Shown here: positions 35,391 through 47,838 of the stretch, piece after piece
How positions within the stretch are numbered: the stretch's first letter is position 1
How the letters are laid out: each line of letters begins with the position of its first letter
DNA from: a gamma proteobacterium HTCC2207
Lineage (GTDB): Bacteria > Pseudomonadota > Gammaproteobacteria > Pseudomonadales > Porticoccaceae
Direction of reading: 5' to 3'
Length of the DNA: 64,000 nucleotides
NCBI GenBank assembly: GCA_905182855.1
Contig: CAJJDA010000005.1
Coordinates: forward strand, 1 to 64,000
Notes under the pieces: generated by a model
What the model saw: only the letters and a program-made list of their open reading frames with translations
Databases searched by the model: none
Told to the model about the DNA's origin: nothing
Translations under genes and position numbers: made by a program

Positions 35391-36152
35391 ATGTTAACAG
35401 TTATTTCACCCGCAAAAAAGCTAGACTATAGCAGCTTAGCGGGGACGCGTAGTCATACTCAGCCGGCGCTTTTAAGTGAGGCTGGGGAACTAATCAAAGG
35501 CCTAAAAACACTTTCACCTCAGGAGGTCAGTGCGCTAATGGGCCTTAGTGACACGCTCGGGGCCCTGAATTATGAGCGCTTCCAAGAATGGAGCACACCG
35601 TTTAATGATGACAACGCTCGCCCCGCCATACTGGCGTTTAAGGGTGATGTTTATAAGGGCCTAGATGCGGATGCTATGTCCGAAGCGGATCTGCAATGGG
35701 CGCAGGATAATCTGCGCATTCTATCGGGACTTTATGGCGTTTTACGTCCACTGGACCTTATGCAGCCCTATCGTCTCGAGATGGGCACCAAATTGAGTAA
35801 TAGCCGCGGTAGGGATCTCTATCAATTTTGGGGCGATATTATTACCCAGCAAATCAATAAAGGACTGTCAGGGCCGCAGGCTACACTCGTGAATCTTGCC
35901 TCCAACGAATACTTTAAATCGGTAAAAGTAAAAGCCATTAATGGGCGCATTGTGACACCGGTATTTATGGACCAGAAAGACGATAAATATAAAATTATCA
36001 GCTTTTACGCAAAAAAGGCACGGGGTCTGATGAGCGCCTATATCATTAAGAACAGAATTACTGATGTGGATTTGATTAAGGGTTTTGACTCTGAGGGCTA
36101 TGCATTCTCTTCCGCTATGAGCGACGCCGACAAGTGGGTGTTTATTCGCTAA
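35391..36152 (+). CDS. yaaA: Peroxide stress protein YaaA (UPF0246)
   Basis: YaaA limits DNA and protein damage during oxidative stress, reportedly by lowering free iron. The family start MLTVISPAKKLDY and internal motifs (ALNYERFQEWSTPF, AFKGDVYKGLDAD, LSGLYGVLRPLDLMQPYRLE, LVNLASNEYFKSV) are all present, giving about 253 residues. I choose ATG 35391 from this N-terminus; upstream in-frame ATGs at 35364 and 35388 would add residues absent from the family. Confidence 0.94.
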   Translation: MLTVISPAKKLDYSSLAGTRSHTQPALLSEAGELIKGLKTLSPQEVSALMGLSDTLGALNYERFQEWSTPFNDDNARPAILAFKGDVYKGLDADAMSEADLQWAQDNLRILSGLYGVLRPLDLMQPYRLEMGTKLSNSRGRDLYQFWGDIITQQINKGLSGPQATLVNLASNEYFKSVKVKAINGRIVTPVFMDQKDDKYKIISFYAKKARGLMSAYIIKNRITDVDLIKGFDSEGYAFSSAMSDADKWVFIR

Positions 36153-36223
36153 TCTTGACGTTTAGGTGCGTTGCATAGGGTTGTTCTAAGGTTATATTGG
36201 TTAAGGCAAGAGTCAATAATATT

Positions 36224-36817
36224 ATGGTTAAACCGTTTTCGCAGGCCTGCGTCAATAATCAAATCGCTATATGTCAGATATTAGAGCGTGTCTTTACTGA
36301 CAAGAAGCTTGTTCTTGAGGTAGGCAGCGGGACGGGGCAACACGGCGTCTGGTTTGCCAAAAATCTGCCACATCTCATTTGGCAGATGAGCGATCGGGAA
36401 CAAAACCATGCGGGTATTAACCAGTGGATTAACGACGACCCGGCACCCAATCTAATTGCCCCCATACGATTGGATGTGGTGAGCGACCCATGGCCAACTG
36501 CCCGCTATGATGCAATGTACTCGGCTAATACCGCGCATATCATGCCTTGGGTCGCGGTGGCCTCGATGTTTGCCGGTGTCGGTCAAAGGCTTTTAGGAGG
36601 GGGGATATTTTGTCTCTATGGCCCCTTCAAGTACTTAGGCGTTCTGGATGCACAGTCGAATATTGACTTTGATTACCGGCTACAGCAACAGTCTGCTCAT
36701 CAGGGCATCAGAGAATTCCATGATATCAATCAGCTGGCCATGAACGCTGGCCTCAATCTTCGGGAAGATAATGCCATGCCCGCCAATAATCGATTAATCG
36801 TCTGGCAAAAGCGCTGA
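36224..36817 (+). CDS. DUF938 SAM-dependent methyltransferase-like protein
   Basis: The product of about 197 residues matches DUF938: KPFSQACVNNQIAICQILE, the SAM-binding glycine motif LEVGSGTGQHGVWFAKNLP, SDREQNHAGINQWI, and ANTAHIMPWVAVASMFAGVG. The substrate is unknown. I choose ATG 36224 from the family N-terminus; an earlier frame start at 36197 is possible. It converges with ubiA. Confidence 0.88.
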   Translation: MVKPFSQACVNNQIAICQILERVFTDKKLVLEVGSGTGQHGVWFAKNLPHLIWQMSDREQNHAGINQWINDDPAPNLIAPIRLDVVSDPWPTARYDAMYSANTAHIMPWVAVASMFAGVGQRLLGGGIFCLYGPFKYLGVLDAQSNIDFDYRLQQQSAHQGIREFHDINQLAMNAGLNLREDNAMPANNRLIVWQKR

Positions 36818-36835
36818 TACGGACGACCGAAAGCC

Positions 36836-37708
36836 CTATAGTTGAAAAAAGTAGTCGGCCGATAGCCCAATAAAAATCACCTGGCCGACCCGATTATTAT
36901 TTAAAAAAGCACTAAAATAGGCCTCCCGATTCCGACTCTGGGCCTGAAGATTTTGCCTCACAAAATAACCGCCCGCGACCAACAATCCCGCGGTGTAGAC
37001 CCAGCCACGCCCAAACTGCAGTCCGGCGACGAACAATAGTGCCAAGCTGAGCAGCTGCAATAGTGCAATAATAGCTAGATCGTAGCGGCCAAATAATATG
37101 GCAGCGGACTTGATGCCAATCTTCAAATCATCCTCCCGATCAACCATCCCATAGTAGGTATCAAATGCCAAAGTCCACAGGATTACTGCAGCAAAAATTA
37201 ACCACAGCCCGGCGGGTAATTGTCCCCGCTCCGCGGCAAAAGTCATAGGCACCGCCCAGGCCCATGCAGCTCCCAGGCCCAGTTGAGGAAGATGGGTAAT
37301 GCGCTTTAAAAAAGGATAGCAGAACGCTAATACTAAACCGCCAATAGATAGCATAATGGTCAGTTGGTTGGTCATCAAAACCAGGCCGAGGGACACAGAG
37401 AGCAGCAGAATGAAAAGTATTAGGGCCTGATAGGGTTCAATCTCTCCTGCGGGTAGGGGTCTGCGTTTGGTTCGCTCAACAAGGCCATCTACATTGCGAT
37501 CGGCATAATCATTGATCACACAGCCGGCGGCGCGCATCGAGACCACGCCCGAGATGAAGATCATTAGGTTTTCAGCCGACGGTGCTCCCTCACCAGCAAA
37601 CCATAGCCCCCAGAGCGTCGGCCACAACAGCAGGTAAGTGCCGATGGGCTTGTCGAGTCGCATGAGGCGTAACCAACGATTAGCTGGTTGGGGATGTTCG
37701 CTATTCAT
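36836..37708 (-). CDS. ubiA: 4-hydroxybenzoate octaprenyltransferase UbiA
   Basis: UbiA attaches the polyprenyl chain to 4-hydroxybenzoate in ubiquinone synthesis. The 290-residue membrane protein has both Asp-rich motifs, NDYADRNVDGLVERTKRRPL near residue 65 and DTYYGMVDREDD near 185, and the N-terminal RLDKPIGTYLLLWPTLWGLW. It follows ubiC by 18 bases. Confidence 0.97.
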   Translation of the reverse strand: MNSEHPQPANRWLRLMRLDKPIGTYLLLWPTLWGLWFAGEGAPSAENLMIFISGVVSMRAAGCVINDYADRNVDGLVERTKRRPLPAGEIEPYQALILFILLLSVSLGLVLMTNQLTIMLSIGGLVLAFCYPFLKRITHLPQLGLGAAWAWAVPMTFAAERGQLPAGLWLIFAAVILWTLAFDTYYGMVDREDDLKIGIKSAAILFGRYDLAIIALLQLLSLALLFVAGLQFGRGWVYTAGLLVAGGYFVRQNLQAQSRNREAYFSAFLNNNRVGQVIFIGLSADYFFQL

Positions 37709-37726
37709 GGTTATCTCGATTATCCT

Positions 37727-38239
37727 TTATGCTAGGCTTTGATTGTAAGGTTTAAAAGCAGGTAAAAATATCTCTGCAACAAGTAATGGTTTTTTGTCTA
37801 GGCAAAAGACGGAGCGTCGACCCCAAAGATTTGTCTGAATAGAATTAAGGGCCGCGGGTAAACGCAGTGTATCGGGCACGATAGTGGCCACCTCTATGGG
37901 TTGTCTAGTCATGCTGGGGTCATTGAATAACAACGCACCCAGGGGACGATTATCTAAGTGCCTTAAGGCCCGCAGTCGCCCCGTCAAGGTGGTTAAAGGG
38001 ATAACACTTCGCGCATAAACCCATGGCTCTCCGTTAGCCAAAAGTAGAACCTCACGAACTAACGCCCTTTGCCGTGGCGGCAAAGATAGGGCCAGTATTT
38101 CCGATGGTCGCGCCATCTCCGTTCTCTGGCTCAGCACCTGCACTGCCAGTTGGTTATCGCTGGCATCAATGAGCCGCTTGGTCAGTGAGCCCCTGTCCAA
38201 AAGCCAGTCACGCCATTCCGGTGACACAGGGTCACCCAT
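37727..38239 (-). CDS. ubiC: Chorismate pyruvate-lyase UbiC
   Basis: UbiC converts chorismate to 4-hydroxybenzoate and pyruvate, the first step of ubiquinone synthesis, feeding the adjacent UbiA. The 170-residue product shows RDWLLDRGSLTKRLI, REVLLLANGEPWVYARSVIP, and RPLGALLFNDPSMTRQPIEV. The upstream phase stays open for about 30 more codons (PHPETIWRRCRFS) but has no ATG, GTG or TTG with a ribosome site, so I keep ATG 38239. Confidence 0.92.
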   Translation of the reverse strand: MGDPVSPEWRDWLLDRGSLTKRLIDASDNQLAVQVLSQRTEMARPSEILALSLPPRQRALVREVLLLANGEPWVYARSVIPLTTLTGRLRALRHLDNRPLGALLFNDPSMTRQPIEVATIVPDTLRLPAALNSIQTNLWGRRSVFCLDKKPLLVAEIFLPAFKPYNQSLA

Positions 38240-38351
38240 GCTAAACCGGCAGCGTCGCCAAATCGTTTCGGGATGAGGCCTAGCACCGTCGCGCTGCGAT
38301 AAAGGTAAGGGGACTATGATGGGAGGCTCCTAATTTACGACCAACAATGAT

Positions 38352-39267
38352 CTAGTGGTTCTGAGGCCCTTTGGGATAAAGGATGTTTGCAGCATCATAA
38401 GGTTCACCGGCTTGATCTGGCTGGATTCTAAAACGCTTATAGGTCCATTGATACTGGCTGGGAGCCAGCGCGACAATTGATTCAACCCCCGCGTTTAAGG
38501 CTAAAAGGCTGGACTGCTGATCGGCGCTGTAAATATCATCCAGGGCCGACTGTAGAACGATCTCAAAGCCGCCTTTAACCCGCACGGCCGCAACAAAAAG
38601 CACCTGACAACCGGTGCGCTGAATAAGATTATGGGTCAAAGTCATTGTTAAAGCTGGGACGCCAAACAGAACACTGAAAGCACCACCGCTGAGCCTCGGG
38701 CTCTGATCGGGCAGAATGACAACATTATCGCCTCGTTTGAGACTTTTTAGTAACTGCGCTACGCCGCGTACATTGGTGGGCGCCAAACTCATACCAGACC
38801 GGTGGCGAGAGCTTTTCACCCAGCTGTCTAAGGCCGGATGTTTCGCCGGCTCATAGAGGCTGGTCATGGGTCCAAGCTGCGCAAGCCAAATGCCTATGGC
38901 CTCCCAGCTACCATGATGGGGCACCAGAAAAATAGTCCCAGCACCGTTGTCTGGCTTCTTTTGTAGATGCTCCATACCCTGACAGCTAATGATATTTTCA
39001 ACTAACCAGGGATAGCCCTTGCGCCAAATCTGTGGGGTTTCACAGAGGATGTGGGCAAAATGTTCCATGTGGGCTCGGCTGAGGACCTGAATCTCTTTCT
39101 CCGACATCATTGGGTAGCACAGCCTAAGGTTAATCTGCGAAACCCCTAGGGCCTTTGCATTGAACAGCCACCATTAGGCGAGCTAGCAGGCGACTGAGCG
39201 ATCGCGCCACCGATAGCGGCAACCAAGACAGACCCCGCAGTATAAAAAGCACTATTTTGGCGATCAT
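38352..39267 (-). CDS. Lipid A acyltransferase, LpxL/LpxM family, apparent frameshift near 39150
   Basis: The ATG at 39267, 7 bases after the galU stop, opens a frame with the family's N-terminal anchor (IAKIVLFILRGLSWLPLSVA) that stops near 39133. The next phase carries on directly as INLRLCYPMMSEKEIQVL and continues to 38352 through the catalytic PHHGSWEAIG, LLKSLKRGDNVVILPDQSPR and the C-terminus. One surplus base near 39150 explains the break; together they give a normal acyltransferase of about 305 residues. The internal ATG at 39110 would lack the membrane anchor. It adds a secondary acyl chain to lipid A. Confidence 0.85.
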
Positions 39268-39274
39268 TTGTCCC

Positions 39275-40171
39275 TCAGAGTTTGGCTAGTAGCTCATTTT
39301 TAAGATAGGTGCGCAATTCATCACCAATCTCATGGTGCCGCAACCCCAGCTCAATGTTAGCTTTTAAGAGCCCTAGCTTGCTGCCACAGTCGTAACGGAT
39401 TCCTTCGTATTCAAAGGCCAGAACCTGTTCGTCCGTCAGGAGGGCCTGAATCGCATCGGTCAGTTGGTACTCTCCACCAGCGCCGGGTTTCAATGCTGCA
39501 AGGTGAGCAAAAATTTTCGGCGTGAAAATATAGCGGCCAGTCACACCCAGATCCGAGGGCGCATCCGCATACGGGGGCTTCTCAACAATACTATCCAGCT
39601 GGTAAATACGATCGCGTTGCTTGACGCCACTAATCACGCCATAGGCTGAAATAGCCGCGCCGTCGATTTTCTGTACGGCAATCACGGCACTATTGTACTG
39701 CTCATAGATGTCCACCATTTGACACAGAGCACCCTTTTTACTGCTGATTAAATCGTCGGCAAGAATAACAGCAAAGGGTTCGTTGCCAATCAAATGGGAG
39801 GCGGTTGCTACTGCATGGCCCAGTCCCAGCGTCTCAGTCTGACGAATGTAGGTACAGCTGATACCCTTAGGCACAATGTTTTGCGCAATTGCTAACAGGT
39901 CTGTCTTGCCATGAAGCTCCAGCTGATGCTCAAGCTCATAAGCCTTGTCAAAATGGTCCGCTATACTGCGTTTGGTCCGGCCGGTGATGAAAATCATTTC
40001 GGTTATCCCTGCATCAATAGCCTCTTCAACGGCATATTGAATTAACGGCTTGTCCACAACTGCCATCATTTCTTTGGGGCTGGCTTTAGTCGCTGGCAGG
40101 AATCGTGATCCCATGCCGGCAACGGGGAAAACGGCCTTGCGAACTTTGTCCCCATATCCTATGTGGGCCAT
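39275..40171 (-). CDS. galU: UTP-glucose-1-phosphate uridylyltransferase GalU
   Basis: GalU makes UDP-glucose for surface polysaccharides. The 298-residue product has the nucleotidyltransferase signature RKAVFPVAGMGSRFLPATKA near residue 11, KPLIQYAVEEAIDAGI, LADDLI, and VEKPPYADAPSDLGVTGRYI. It is upstream of the lipid A acyltransferase gene on the same strand, so both may serve the cell envelope in one transcript. Confidence 0.97.
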   Translation of the reverse strand: MAHIGYGDKVRKAVFPVAGMGSRFLPATKASPKEMMAVVDKPLIQYAVEEAIDAGITEMIFITGRTKRSIADHFDKAYELEHQLELHGKTDLLAIAQNIVPKGISCTYIRQTETLGLGHAVATASHLIGNEPFAVILADDLISSKKGALCQMVDIYEQYNSAVIAVQKIDGAAISAYGVISGVKQRDRIYQLDSIVEKPPYADAPSDLGVTGRYIFTPKIFAHLAALKPGAGGEYQLTDAIQALLTDEQVLAFEYEGIRYDCGSKLGLLKANIELGLRHHEIGDELRTYLKNELLAKL

Positions 40172-40345
40172 CTAAATCTCCATAACGCGATTAGTCGATA
40201 GTAATGCTGATCTTATTATATCCGTAAGTCATTCTGCTTAGGACATATAATCGAGACTTTCGAACGGATATCCCCTATCTTTCTGGGCATGCGCCTCTAT
40301 AATTGCCGATTGTTTCTCTTGTATTTTATTTTGTAGGTGACTTTT

Positions 40346-41296
40346 TTGAGCAAGCTGTGCGCGCCGCCTGATACGTTTCAGGATCTAATCTCAAGGCTCC
40401 AGGAATACTGGGCTGAAAAAGGCTGCTTGATTATGCAGCCGCTCGATTTGGAAGTCGGCGCGGGCACCTTCCACCCGGCGACGTTTTTGCGCTCGATCGG
40501 ACCTGAGGTATGGAATAGCGCCTACGTCCAACCATCGCGCAGACCCACAGACGGGCGCTATGGCGAAAACCCAAACCGCCTGCAGCATTATTATCAATTT
40601 CAAGTGGTCATGAAGCCAAGCCCTGCAGACTTTCAGGAACTCTATCTGGGGTCACTCAGACATCTTGGTGTTGATACGCTGATCCATGATGTGCGCTTTG
40701 TAGAAGACAACTGGGAGTCTCCTACTCTCGGGGCCTGGGGACTTGGCTGGGAGATTTGGTTGAACGGCATGGAAGTGTCTCAGTTTACCTACTTTCAGCA
40801 AGTCGGCGGTCTCGAATGTTATCCAGTGACGGGGGAGATTACCTACGGGCTAGAGCGCATTGCAATGTACTTGCAAGCGGTGGACAGTATCTACGATCTT
40901 GTTTGGGCCCACGGGCCTGATGGTGATGTCACCTATGGCGATGTTTTTCTACAAAATGAGGTCGAGATGTCGACGTATAACTTTGAGTTTGCGGACGTCG
41001 ACTTCCTATTCAAGAGCTTTGATCAACATGAGAGAGATAGCGAGCGTCTAATAGCTGCGGGGCTTCCCCTACCAGCCTACGAGATGGTTATGAAAGCCTC
41101 GCACACCTTTAACCTTTTGGATGCCCGAAAGGCCATTTCTGTCACTGAGCGCCAGCGATATATTCTTCGAGTTCGCACCTTGGCCCGCGGCGTTGCGCAG
41201 GGGTATTTTGAGTCCCGTATGGCCTTGGGCTTTCCTCTCGCAGATAAAGATATCGCTGCAGAAGTGACTGCTAGACAGTTAGGAGGCGCGAAGTGA
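40346..41296 (+). CDS. glyQ: Glycyl-tRNA synthetase alpha subunit
   Basis: GlyQ is the catalytic subunit of the heterotetrameric bacterial glycyl-tRNA synthetase. The product of about 316 residues shows [60 protein letters not shown] and [11 protein letters not shown] place the start at TTG 40346 because AGGTGA lies five bases upstream; the GTG at 40337 sits within that ribosome site. It overlaps glyS by four bases. Confidence 0.96.
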   Translation: MSKLCAPPDTFQDLISRLQEYWAEKGCLIMQPLDLEVGAGTFHPATFLRSIGPEVWNSAYVQPSRRPTDGRYGENPNRLQHYYQFQVVMKPSPADFQELYLGSLRHLGVDTLIHDVRFVEDNWESPTLGAWGLGWEIWLNGMEVSQFTYFQQVGGLECYPVTGEITYGLERIAMYLQAVDSIYDLVWAHGPDGDVTYGDVFLQNEVEMSTYNFEFADVDFLFKSFDQHERDSERLIAAGLPLPAYEMVMKASHTFNLLDARKAISVTERQRYILRVRTLARGVAQGYFESRMALGFPLADKDIAAEVTARQLGGAK

Positions 41297-43368
41297 GCGC
41301 AGACTTTCTTTTCGAACTCGGTACCGAAGAACTACCTCCTAATGCATTAATGCGCCTGTCAGAGGCCTTTACTGCAGGTATTGTTAGCGGGTTTAAGGCA
41401 CATCAGCTGTGCTTTGACGAGGTTGTATCCTATGCTGCTCCACGTCGGCTCGCGGTAATGATCCGAGGCCTTGACCGCCAGGCACCGGATGCAGAAGCTG
41501 TGATCTGGGGGCCGCCAACCAAGGTCGCCTTTGATGCCGAAGGCCTACCTACTAGGGCTGCCGTCGCCTTTGCAGATAAAAATGGTGTGGCGGTTGAGGA
41601 TTTAAATAAGCTCGTTGAGAGCGATGGTCAACAGGACAAACTCTGTATTCGACGCACAGATGCGGGTTGCCAAACTCACGGTTTACTAAGCCAGGTGATC
41701 AATGATTCCCTAGCTAGCTTACCAATCCCCAAGCGCATGCGCTGGGGCAGTAAGAAGGTTGAGTTTGTGCGTCCCGTGCAATGGGCGGTCCTACTATTTG
41801 ACGGCAAGGTTTGCCGTGAAACCATTTTAGGAATTGAAACAAGCAATGCTAGCCGTGGTCACCGTTTTCATTCTGACGGCGAGATCATCATTAATTCGCC
41901 GGACAGCTATGCAGTACAGCTTGAAAAAGCCTTTGTCATTGTTGATTTTGGTCGGCGTCGGGATATGATCCGCCAGGGAGTGGTAACCCTAGCCACCAGT
42001 GTCAGTGGCTTCGCCGTGATCGATGAGGGCTTGCTCGATGAAGTCAGCGCTTTAAATGAGTGGCCAGTGCCACTGATGGGTCGCTTTGATGAGCATTTTT
42101 TGGATGTCCCTGCGGAAGCTCTGATTTCGTCAATGAAAGAGCATCAGAAATATTTTCACCTAGTAGACAGTAACAATAAGTTAATGGCCTTTTTTGTCAC
42201 TGTGGCCAATATCGAGAGCAAGGATCCTGCTCAGGTTATCGATGGAAATGAGCGGGTAATTAGGCCAAGGCTCGCCGATGCGGCCTTTTTCTATAACAAT
42301 GACAAGCGGGCATCACTCAGTAGTCGCCGAGAAAGTTTAAAGCAGGTTGTATTTCAGGTGAAGCTGGGCTCGGTCTATGACAAGACAGAGCGGGTGGCAT
42401 TGTTGGCAGAGGCTTTGTGTGCGTTTACCGGAGGTGATAGCAAGTTGGCTCGCCGTGCCGCGGAGCTTAGTAAATCTGATCTAGTCAGTGATATGGTCGG
42501 TGAGTTTGCCGATCTTCAAGGAACTATGGGTCGCTACTACGCCCTGCATGATGGCGAGGATTTACGCGTTGCAGAGGCACTATTTGAGCAGTATTTACCA
42601 AGATTTGCCGGCGATGATCTGCCCATTACTACGACAGGCATCACTCTTGCTCTGGCCGACCGCTTAGACAGTCTTGTGGGAATCTTCAGTATCGGACAGC
42701 AGCCTTCGGGGTCTCGAGATCCCTTTGCTTTGCGTCGCGCGAGCTTGGGCGTGCTGCGAATTATAGTAGATCGGCAGGTCGATATAGATCTGGAGCTGGC
42801 TATTTCTGTGGCTGCGAAACCCTTTGGAGGAGAGGCTGGCGAACTCAAGGTGCAAGTACTTACTTACATTATTGAGCGCTTTAAATCTTGGTATAGAGAC
42901 GAGGGAATGGACGCGGAAGTGTTTGCATCTGTGGCAGCACTAAATCTGTCAAACCCACTCGATATTAATGCACGGGTCTTAGCCGTCCATCAGTTCACGC
43001 TGTTACCTGAGGCTGTGGCACTGGCAGCCGCCAATAAACGGGTCTCCAATATTCTAACTAAACAGCTTGCTGATAAGATTCCCCCTGGGGTAAATTTAGA
43101 CCTTCTTGAGGACGCCGCGGAGAAAAAATTGGCGGCAGACATAGAGTCTTTAGCCTTGTTGGTCACCCCAATGCTAGCGCAAAGAGAGTACAACCAAGTA
43201 CTACAGAAACTGGCACTACTCCGGGAACCCGTTGATACGTTTTTTGACGACGTCATGGTAATGGCTGATGACAGCGCTGTGCGAAATAATCGCCTCGCGC
43301 TGCTGTACAGTTTGCAGCAACTATTTATTGGGGTGGCTGATATCTCTCAACTAGTGCCGGCTAAATGA
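41293..43368 (+). CDS. glyS: Glycyl-tRNA synthetase beta subunit
   Basis: GlyS is the tRNA-binding subunit. The 691-residue product begins at GTG overlapping the glyQ stop (GTGA). It shows the family N-terminus [54 protein letters not shown], the HD-type region and a C-terminal anticodon-binding-like domain. No break is visible. Confidence 0.97.
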   Translation: MSADFLFELGTEELPPNALMRLSEAFTAGIVSGFKAHQLCFDEVVSYAAPRRLAVMIRGLDRQAPDAEAVIWGPPTKVAFDAEGLPTRAAVAFADKNGVAVEDLNKLVESDGQQDKLCIRRTDAGCQTHGLLSQVINDSLASLPIPKRMRWGSKKVEFVRPVQWAVLLFDGKVCRETILGIETSNASRGHRFHSDGEIIINSPDSYAVQLEKAFVIVDFGRRRDMIRQGVVTLATSVSGFAVIDEGLLDEVSALNEWPVPLMGRFDEHFLDVPAEALISSMKEHQKYFHLVDSNNKLMAFFVTVANIESKDPAQVIDGNERVIRPRLADAAFFYNNDKRASLSSRRESLKQVVFQVKLGSVYDKTERVALLAEALCAFTGGDSKLARRAAELSKSDLVSDMVGEFADLQGTMGRYYALHDGEDLRVAEALFEQYLPRFAGDDLPITTTGITLALADRLDSLVGIFSIGQQPSGSRDPFALRRASLGVLRIIVDRQVDIDLELAISVAAKPFGGEAGELKVQVLTYIIERFKSWYRDEGMDAEVFASVAALNLSNPLDINARVLAVHQFTLLPEAVALAAANKRVSNILTKQLADKIPPGVNLDLLEDAAEKKLAADIESLALLVTPMLAQREYNQVLQKLALLREPVDTFFDDVMVMADDSAVRNNRLALLYSLQQLFIGVADISQLVPAK

Positions 43369-43390
43369 TCTAAAGGAGTGGGACAACAGG

Positions 43391-44104
43391 ATGTCATTGT
43401 TCGTAAGGATTCGACAATTATTTAGAGCCCTACTATTTTATGCCGGCTTTGGCATCATTGTAGTGGTTAGTAGTTTCATCTGCTGTGTCTTTGCATTTTT
43501 GCCATTTCCACTTTTACAGCGGATCACCACCTACGGTAACCGCCTAATACTGGGTTGGTTATGGGTTGTCTGTAACATCGATGTGAAGGTAACTGGAGAG
43601 GAAAATATCCCTGACGGCCCCTGTGTGATACTGAGCAATCATCAGAGTACCTGGGACGGTTTCTTTATGCAGTGGTTTTTTCAACCAGCAAGTATGATCT
43701 TAAAACGTGAACTACTATGGATCCCAATATTTGGTTGGAGTCTGTATTTTATGCGGCCTATCGCCATTGAGCGAAACAATCCAGCTGCGGCCTTTAGGTC
43801 CATTTTGAAGCATGGCCAGCGCCGACTCATGGAGGGTAACAGAATCGTGATTTACCCTGAGGGGACTAGAGGTAACCCCGACAAGCTAAGCGGATTCAAA
43901 AGTAGCGGCGCGGCGATTGCAAAAAAGGCTTGCGTAGATATCCTACCGATAGCCCATGATGCAGGCAAATATTGGTTGCATCATAGTTTTCTGAAACAAT
44001 CAGGCACTATTCGATTGCACATCGGTCCCGTAATTAATAGCGCGTTTGGCAGTCCCCGAGACCTGACTAAACAGGCGCGGGATTGGATCGAAAGCGCACT
44101 TTAG
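43391..44104 (+). CDS. plsC: 1-acyl-sn-glycerol-3-phosphate acyltransferase (PlsC family)
   Basis: This enzyme acylates lysophosphatidic acid to phosphatidic acid. The 237-residue product has an N-terminal membrane helix, the catalytic NHQSTWDG (H-x4-D) near residue 80, FMRPIAIER, and the YPEGTRG motif near 158. It follows glyS by 22 bases with AAAGGAG near its start and may be co-transcribed. Confidence 0.92.
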   Translation: MSLFVRIRQLFRALLFYAGFGIIVVVSSFICCVFAFLPFPLLQRITTYGNRLILGWLWVVCNIDVKVTGEENIPDGPCVILSNHQSTWDGFFMQWFFQPASMILKRELLWIPIFGWSLYFMRPIAIERNNPAAAFRSILKHGQRRLMEGNRIVIYPEGTRGNPDKLSGFKSSGAAIAKKACVDILPIAHDAGKYWLHHSFLKQSGTIRLHIGPVINSAFGSPRDLTKQARDWIESAL

Positions 44105-44229
44105 GTGAGGGGCTTTGGCAAGCATTGGCCGCCACTTAAAGGGGTGATATTGACCCGAGAATAAACCAACCAATACTGGCCATTGGCCACAGCGCAAAAG
44201 CTTTTTTAAGGCGCCGAATCAACGCCGAT

Positions 44230-44248
44230 GCCTAATAATTAGGCCGCT
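44230..44248 (+). terminator. Weak hairpin between convergent plsC and gyrB
   Basis: GCCTAA-TAA-TTAGGC at 44230-44244 forms a six-base-pair hairpin followed after two or three bases by TTTT. It sits between the two convergent genes and could terminate plsC transcripts; it is weak. Confidence 0.3.
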
Positions 44249-44271
44249 TTTAGGCGCCCTAATCGTCACCG

Positions 44272-46708
<2,437 letters not shown>

Positions 46709-47797
46709 TCAACCTTCCGAAGCAACACCATGTTCCATGTGGAACATCTGATGAGCCATCCCGTCGACCAGCGATTCAAAGTCTTTCCTGTCAACGCCCG
46801 TCATAAAATACTGACACTCTAAGCTATTCAAACAACTCACCACCTGACCACGATGCTGATAATCGAGCTCAGCAGGCAAGTCATCTAGCAAAAACACACA
46901 GCCGCGCCCGGTCTTTTCTCTGAAATGTGCCGCCTGCGCGAGCTTCAGCGCATACACCAACAACTTGACCTGTCCTCGCGACAGTCGCTCGGCCGCAGGA
47001 ACACCATCAACTTTAATAATAATATCAGCCTTATGAGCGCCCACATTCGTCGTGCCTGTTGCTATATCCCGAACTCTTGAAGCCTCCAGGGCCTCCACCA
47101 AGCTGCAATCATCACGCCAACCCTGATAGTAATCTAGCTGAACCTTACCCAACCCACCAAACCCTTCTGCAGCCTCCAGCGCGTGCCGAGAAAGCTCAGC
47201 TAAATAATCTCGACGATACCCCGTAATCTCATCACTTAGCGGAGTCAGCTCTGCAGTCCAAGCGCTTAAGGAGTCTTGATCCATTCTACCATGCCGGAGT
47301 AATTGATTCCGCTGTTTTAACGCTTTTTGGAATCGCTTCCACAGCCCTGAATAGCCATGTTCCACGTGGAACACTCCCCAATCTAAGAACTGCCTTCTCT
47401 GGAGAGGACCCCCCTCCAACAAAGTGAAGCTATGAGCGTCGATCATCTGAAGTGGGAGCGCCTCAACGAGCTGCGCTGAAGATTGCAACGCAGCGCCGTC
47501 TAGACGGGCCTCAAACTTCCCGGCGACCGTCCGCTTGACGCCAAGTTGATAGCCAGACTTGGGCGGGCTACGCTCTACGCGGGCCGAAACCACTAACTCG
47601 GTAGCCCCCTCGCTAATGACCAGGCGAAGATCGCGGTGCTTAAATGAGCGCCCACGGCCCAGCAGATAGATAGCCTCAAGCAGGCTAGTCTTACCGCTGC
47701 CGTTCGCACCATAGATTACGTTAGCTTCTGGATGGCACACCACGCGAACATCCTGCAGGTTTCTTACCTGCAGGATATCCAAACGAGAAAGTATCAT
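46709..47797 (-). CDS. recF: DNA replication and repair protein RecF
   Basis: RecF is an SMC-like ATPase that loads RecA at gaps. The 362-residue product has Walker A YGANGSGKTSLLEAIYLLGR near residue 30, the signature LSRGQVKLLVYALKLAQ near 290 and Walker B VFLLDDLPAELD. Two parS-type palindromes lie within its coding sequence (46731-46746 and 47358-47373), where they encode the MFHMEH and FHVEHG stretches. Confidence 0.96.
   Translation of the reverse strand: MILSRLDILQVRNLQDVRVVCHPEANVIYGANGSGKTSLLEAIYLLGRGRSFKHRDLRLVISEGATELVVSARVERSPPKSGYQLGVKRTVAGKFEARLDGAALQSSAQLVEALPLQMIDAHSFTLLEGGPLQRRQFLDWGVFHVEHGYSGLWKRFQKALKQRNQLLRHGRMDQDSLSAWTAELTPLSDEITGYRRDYLAELSRHALEAAEGFGGLGKVQLDYYQGWRDDCSLVEALEASRVRDIATGTTNVGAHKADIIIKVDGVPAAERLSRGQVKLLVYALKLAQAAHFREKTGRGCVFLLDDLPAELDYQHRGQVVSCLNSLECQYFMTGVDRKDFESLVDGMAHQMFHMEHGVASEG
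46731..46746. other. parS-like site (one mismatch)
   Basis: TGTTCCATGTGGAACA differs by one central base from the 16-bp ParB-binding palindrome TGTTCCACGTGGAACA. It lies within the 3' end of recF. ParA and ParB are encoded 11-13 kb away. Confidence 0.7.
47358..47373. other. parS centromere site
   Basis: TGTTCCACGTGGAACA is a perfect 16-bp palindrome of the ParB-binding parS class known from pseudomonads. It lies inside recF, about 3.3 kb from the dnaA-proximal DnaA boxes and about 11 kb from parB. Confidence 0.9.
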
Positions 47798-47838
47798 GGG
47801 GAGCTAAAGCTGCGCGTAGCCGGACAGTGCCGAGCGCA

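Noticed and set aside
38240-38335. N-terminal extension of ubiC (PHPETIWRRCRFS)
   Set aside because: The phase is open but contains no usable start codon with a ribosome site; the ATG at 38239 was kept.
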